8,249 bases of DNA from Planctomycetaceae bacterium (GTDB taxonomy: Bacteria; Planctomycetota; Planctomycetia; Pirellulales; Pirellulaceae). The stretch is taken from NCBI GenBank assembly GCA_022614795.1, contig JAKEHX010000441.1:1-8249 (forward strand), given 5' to 3'. The position numbers were made by a program, and so were the translations under genes. The notes under the pieces are model-generated. The model saw only the letters and a list, made by a program, of their open reading frames with translations. It was not told where the DNA came from and searched no databases. Shown piece after piece: positions 5,678 through 8,249 of this stretch. The number at the start of each line of letters is the position of its first letter. Within the stretch, counting starts at the first letter, position 1.

Positions 5678-7111
5678 ATGCACAATCCCGCGAACCGCTG
5701 CCCGGGCCGAATGGCCGCGTCGCTGTCGCGCCGCCAGTTGCTGGCATCGTCGGCGTCGGGGTTTGGACTGGTGGCGCTGGCGGGCCTGCTCTCCCAGGAG
5801 GCGAAAGCGGCTCCAGTTGGTGCGTCGGCTCGGCCCAGGCCGCACTTTCCTCCGCGGGCCAAGAACGTCATCTTCTGCTTCATGGACGGCGGCGTGTCGC
5901 ACGTCGATTCTTTCGACCCCAAGCCCAAGCTCGCCGAACTCGACGGCCAGCCGTTCACCGAGTCGAAAAACCCGACCGCCAACGGCAACCGGCAGTGGCT
6001 CAAAAGCCCGTGGACCTTCAAGCAATATGGCCAGTGCGGCTTGCCGGTGAGCGACCTGTTCCCGCACATCGGCTCGTGTGCGGACGACCTGGCCGTGATC
6101 CGCTCGATGCAAGCCGACCTGCCGATCCACTCGACGGGCGTGTTGTTTCTGCATACGGGGAGCAACGTCGCCGGCAGGCCAAGCCTGGGCTCGTGGGTCA
6201 ACTACGGCCTGGGGAGCGAGAACAAGAACTTGCCCGGATTTGTGGTGCTCAGCTTCGGCGTCGTGCCATGTGGCGGGCTGGAGAACTACTCCAGCGGCTT
6301 TTTGCCGGCCAACCAGCAAGCAACCCTCTTCGCCGCCGACGGCACGCCGATCGACAACATCAAGTCGAGCGACAAGGACCCGAGGATACAGCAGGCGAAG
6401 CTGGCCCTGCTGCGCACGCAGGACGAGGCTTTCGCGCGGTCACTGGGCGATGGCGACGCGGTCGAATCGGCGATCAAGAACTACGAATTGGCCTTCTCGA
6501 TGCAGGCCCTGGTGCCTGACGTACTCGATCTGGCCCGCGAAACGCCGGCGACTCACTCGCTTTATGGCATCGATTCGCAAGTCCCCTCGCAGCGGCTGTA
6601 TGGCACGCAGTGCCTGCGGGCTCGGCGGCTGATTGAGTCGGGCGTGCGGTTCGTCGAAATCACCTGCCCGCCCGGAGCGTCGAACGGCACGTGGGACCAG
6701 CACGGCGACCTGAAAAAGGGGCACGAGAAGAACGCCCTCGACACCGACCGGGCGATCGCCGGCCTGATCAAGGACCTCAAGGCCCGCGGACTGTTCGACG
6801 AGACGCTGATCGTGTGGGCCGGCGAATTCGGCCGCACGCCGCACTCGGCGGGGCGCGACGGCCGCGACCATCATCCCGAGGGGTTCACGGTCTGGCTGGC
6901 CGGCGGCGGTGCGAAAGGGGGCGCGCTCGTCGGGGCGACCGACGAATTGGGCATGCACGCGGTCGAGAATATCTGCACGATGCACGACCTGCATGCAACG
7001 ATCCTGCACCTGTTGGGGCTCGATCACGAGCGGCTGACGTTCCGCGCCAGCGGCCGCGACTTTCGCCTGACCGATGTCCACGGCCGGATCGTCAGCGAAG
7101 TCGTCCGGTAG
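5678..7111 (+). CDS. DUF1501 domain-containing protein (alkaline-phosphatase/sulfatase-like fold), Tat-exported
   Basis: This 477-residue protein is the usual partner of PSD1 proteins in planctomycetes. The N-terminus has a twin-arginine signal, LSRRQLLASSASGFGLVALA at residues 16-35, which suggests export in a folded state. The mature part matches DUF1501: KNVIFCFMDGGVSHVDSFDP near 65-85, TGVLFLHTGSNVAGRPSLGSW near 155-175, a C-terminal VWAGEFGRTP followed by GRDGRDHHPEGFTVWLAGGG, and a final helix with TILHLLGLDHERLTFR. DUF1501 belongs to the alkaline-phosphatase-like superfamily, so the conserved Asp/His clusters may bind metal; its substrate is not established. I chose the ATG at 5678 because TTG 5627 lies inside the hairpin repeat. 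ATG 5711 is also possible and keeps the twin arginines. No Shine-Dalgarno sequence is seen. It probably shares a transcript with the PSD1 gene. Confidence 0.93.
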   Translation: MHNPANRCPGRMAASLSRRQLLASSASGFGLVALAGLLSQEAKAAPVGASARPRPHFPPRAKNVIFCFMDGGVSHVDSFDPKPKLAELDGQPFTESKNPTANGNRQWLKSPWTFKQYGQCGLPVSDLFPHIGSCADDLAVIRSMQADLPIHSTGVLFLHTGSNVAGRPSLGSWVNYGLGSENKNLPGFVVLSFGVVPCGGLENYSSGFLPANQQATLFAADGTPIDNIKSSDKDPRIQQAKLALLRTQDEAFARSLGDGDAVESAIKNYELAFSMQALVPDVLDLARETPATHSLYGIDSQVPSQRLYGTQCLRARRLIESGVRFVEITCPPGASNGTWDQHGDLKKGHEKNALDTDRAIAGLIKDLKARGLFDETLIVWAGEFGRTPHSAGRDGRDHHPEGFTVWLAGGGAKGGALVGATDELGMHAVENICTMHDLHATILHLLGLDHERLTFRASGRDFRLTDVHGRIVSEVVR

Positions 7112-7128
7112 ACCAACTTTGGAGATGC

Positions 7129-7205
7129 GTAGCGGAAGTCGCCAGACTTCCCGAGTGAGGTAGCGGAACTCGCCAGAGTTCCGGAAGTCTGGCGACTTCC
7201 GCTAC
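7129..7205. repeat. REP-like cluster of three GTAG hairpins
   Basis: Three copies of a 24-base unit occur: A forward at 7129-7152, B forward at 7160-7183 and C reverse at 7182-7205. Each starts with GTAG and folds into an 8-bp stem with a 4-base loop. A and C have the stem CGGAAGTC/GACTTCCG; B has CGGAACTC/GAGTTCCG, a double change that keeps pairing. B and C overlap by two bases and form a 46-base near-perfect palindrome. The cluster fills the gap between the convergent DUF1501 and NHL genes and abuts the NHL stop codon at 7206-7208. Confidence 0.9.
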
Positions 7206-8048
7206 TTACTCGCCGACGGTCCACGCGATCTTGCTCGCCTTGCCAGCCGCATCGACTCGAATCACGGCTTTGGCTCTGGGATCGGCGACCAAGAGGTCCG
7301 CGCCGGCCCGCACTAGGCCGACCGGACTCACCAGCGGCTCGCCGGCAAGCCAGCGCTGGGGCTGTTTGCCCGGAGGAATCTTCCAAATTGCCTTGGCGTA
7401 CGTATCGCAGACATACGCGGTCAACTCGTCATCGACCACGACCGCGCTGGGAAATTCGAACGGCCGCCCGGAAACGACGGCCTCGAGCTGGCCCTCGGCA
7501 TTGCTCCGCAGGAGCTGGTCTTTGCCGTGCGAAACGACCCACAACCGGTCGTCCTTGTCGATCGTCACGGCCCGCGGCGCCGCAACTTCCGCAATGACCG
7601 ACGGCTTGCCGCCGGCAGTAGGCACTTTGAGGATCCGGTGAATTTCCAGGTCGGCAACGAGCAAGTCGCCCGCCTTGGTGACGGCAATGCCCATCGGAAT
7701 TCCAATCTCGCCGCCGGTCAGCGCTACGGGCTGTTTGTCTTCGCCAAAGCGATAAACGTCGCGGGTCGCGCTGTCTCCCGCCAACAAACGCCCCTGTCCG
7801 TCGATCGCCAGGCAACGCACGGCGTTAAGGGGCGTGCGGAATTTCTTCGAACCCTGGAAATAGAGCGTGAGCTTGCCACCGGCCAGCTGCCATACGCCGG
7901 GCAGCTCGCGATCGGCAAGATAGATGTTGCTCGCGGAATCGACCGTGATGCCGAGCAGGTACTGCGGCTCGGCAGCGGCGGCGATGCCAGTCGGAAAAAT
8001 ACAGCCCGCCAGGAGCATTACCATCGAGAAAAGCCGGCGCCAGATCAC
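7206..8048 (-). CDS. Exported NHL/SMP-30-like beta-propeller protein
   Basis: This 280-residue protein has an export signal and about six propeller blades. The repeated blade pattern is a small loop followed by G-I/L-x-V-D/T-x-x-G-x-L/I-x-V/L-A-D and then a strand such as HRILKV. Examples are LLGITVDSASNIYLADRE, PMGIAVTKAGDLLVADLE, PRAVTIDKDDRLWVVSHG and PVGLVRAGADLLVADPRA. Such propellers act as ligand- or partner-binding scaffolds; some relatives are lactonases, but I cannot point to a metal site here, so no reaction is assigned. The start is GTG at 8048, fixed by a strong AGGAGG seven bases upstream. It gives MIWRRLFSMVMLLAGC with positive residues before the hydrophobic core. L13-A-G-C16 fits a lipobox, so it may be a lipoprotein; a type I cut after AAAA at residue 26 is the alternative. 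It follows the TPR-like gene with no gap. Confidence 0.87.
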   Translation of the reverse strand: MIWRRLFSMVMLLAGCIFPTGIAAAAEPQYLLGITVDSASNIYLADRELPGVWQLAGGKLTLYFQGSKKFRTPLNAVRCLAIDGQGRLLAGDSATRDVYRFGEDKQPVALTGGEIGIPMGIAVTKAGDLLVADLEIHRILKVPTAGGKPSVIAEVAAPRAVTIDKDDRLWVVSHGKDQLLRSNAEGQLEAVVSGRPFEFPSAVVVDDELTAYVCDTYAKAIWKIPPGKQPQRWLAGEPLVSPVGLVRAGADLLVADPRAKAVIRVDAAGKASKIAWTVGE

Positions 8049-8249
8049 CTATTCGCCTCCTCCCGTTGCAGCTGGTTCGCTCTGGCGGTGCAGCGAATAG
8101 ATCACGAGTGCCTCGGCCGCCTGGTTAGCCGCCGGATATTTCTCCCGTGCCAGCCGCACGGCTCGATCAGCTGCATTATCGTCGAGTTTGAATCGCTGGT
8201 GCGCCTCGCGATGCTCGGCTGCCTTCTGCCGCTCGCCCAGCTGTTCGTA
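8049..8249 (-). CDS. C-terminal end of a TPR-like protein (partial, 5' end off window)
   Basis: Only the last 66 codons are present, ending in TAG at 8049-8051. The start YEQLGERQKAAEHREAHQRF looks like the end of a tetratricopeptide repeat (helix pair with Y-x-x-L-G and A-A-E-H). It is followed by LDDNAADRAVRLAREKYPAA and NQAAEALVIYSLHR, an ending I recall from planctomycete TPR proteins, some of them fused to multihaem cytochrome domains. That link is from memory and cannot be tested with this fragment. The downstream propeller gene starts on the next base, and its ribosome site lies inside this coding sequence, so the two are likely translationally coupled. Confidence 0.7.
   Translation of the reverse strand, partial: YEQLGERQKAAEHREAHQRFKLDDNAADRAVRLAREKYPAANQAAEALVIYSLHRQSEPAATGGGE
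8056..8061 (-). promoter_or_regulatory. Strong Shine-Dalgarno site for the NHL gene
   Basis: On the minus strand AGGAGG (within GGGAGGAGG) lies seven bases before the GTG at 8048 and inside the 3' end of the TPR-like gene. It decides the GTG start over the in-frame ATG at 8024. It is the only clear ribosome site among the starts in this window. Confidence 0.85.

Noticed and set aside
7129..7205. Bidirectional intrinsic terminator between convergent genes
   Set aside because: The hairpins are strong but no T-run follows on either strand, and the same unit occurs upstream of genes at 1281-1338. They may still stop or protect transcripts, but a terminator call is not supported.
1281..7205. CRISPR array
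   Set aside because: The repeats are self-complementary, occur in both orientations, and have no regular unique spacers; no cas gene is present.

Overview
The window looks like chromosomal DNA of a planctomycete, probably close to Pirellulales. The evidence is the pair of secreted-protein genes that is typical of that phylum: a PSCyt1/DUF1549/DUF1553 cytochrome-type protein followed by a DUF1501 protein. Nearby are a secreted nucleoside-hydrolase-like protein with a C-terminal extension, an NHL-type beta-propeller and a TPR-like protein. GC content is high, and most starts lack a clear Shine-Dalgarno sequence.

Layout. Positions 1-1260 (minus strand, running off the left edge) hold the nucleoside-hydrolase-like gene. 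Positions 1446-1937 (plus) hold a GNAT acetyltransferase. Positions 2135-5517 (plus) hold one PSD1-type gene that is broken into two frames by a 20-bp tandem duplication at 4104-4143. Positions 5678-7111 (plus) hold a DUF1501 gene with a twin-arginine signal. Positions 7206-8048 (minus) hold a six-bladed NHL/SMP-30-like propeller, and 8049-8249 (minus) the C-terminal end of a TPR-like protein directly upstream of it. PSD1 and DUF1501 proteins are usually encoded together and exported, so here they form a plausible two-gene unit. The TPR-like and NHL genes form a second, tightly coupled unit on the other strand, convergent with the first.

The most unusual content is the repeated DNA at the gene junctions. 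Two loci (1281-1338 and 7129-7205) carry five copies of a short hairpin that begins with GTAG. The copies differ only by paired, compensating changes in the stem, and both loci share the same composite order; this resembles the REP/BIME elements mobilised by RAYT transposases. A second kind of element has long inverted arms built from degenerate 8-9-bp tandem repeats. It occurs just before the PSD1 start, just before the DUF1501 start, and once inside the PSD1 coding sequence, where it is translated in frame. No gap between genes exceeds 300 bases. I saw no tRNA, rRNA, CRISPR array or insertion-sequence gene.
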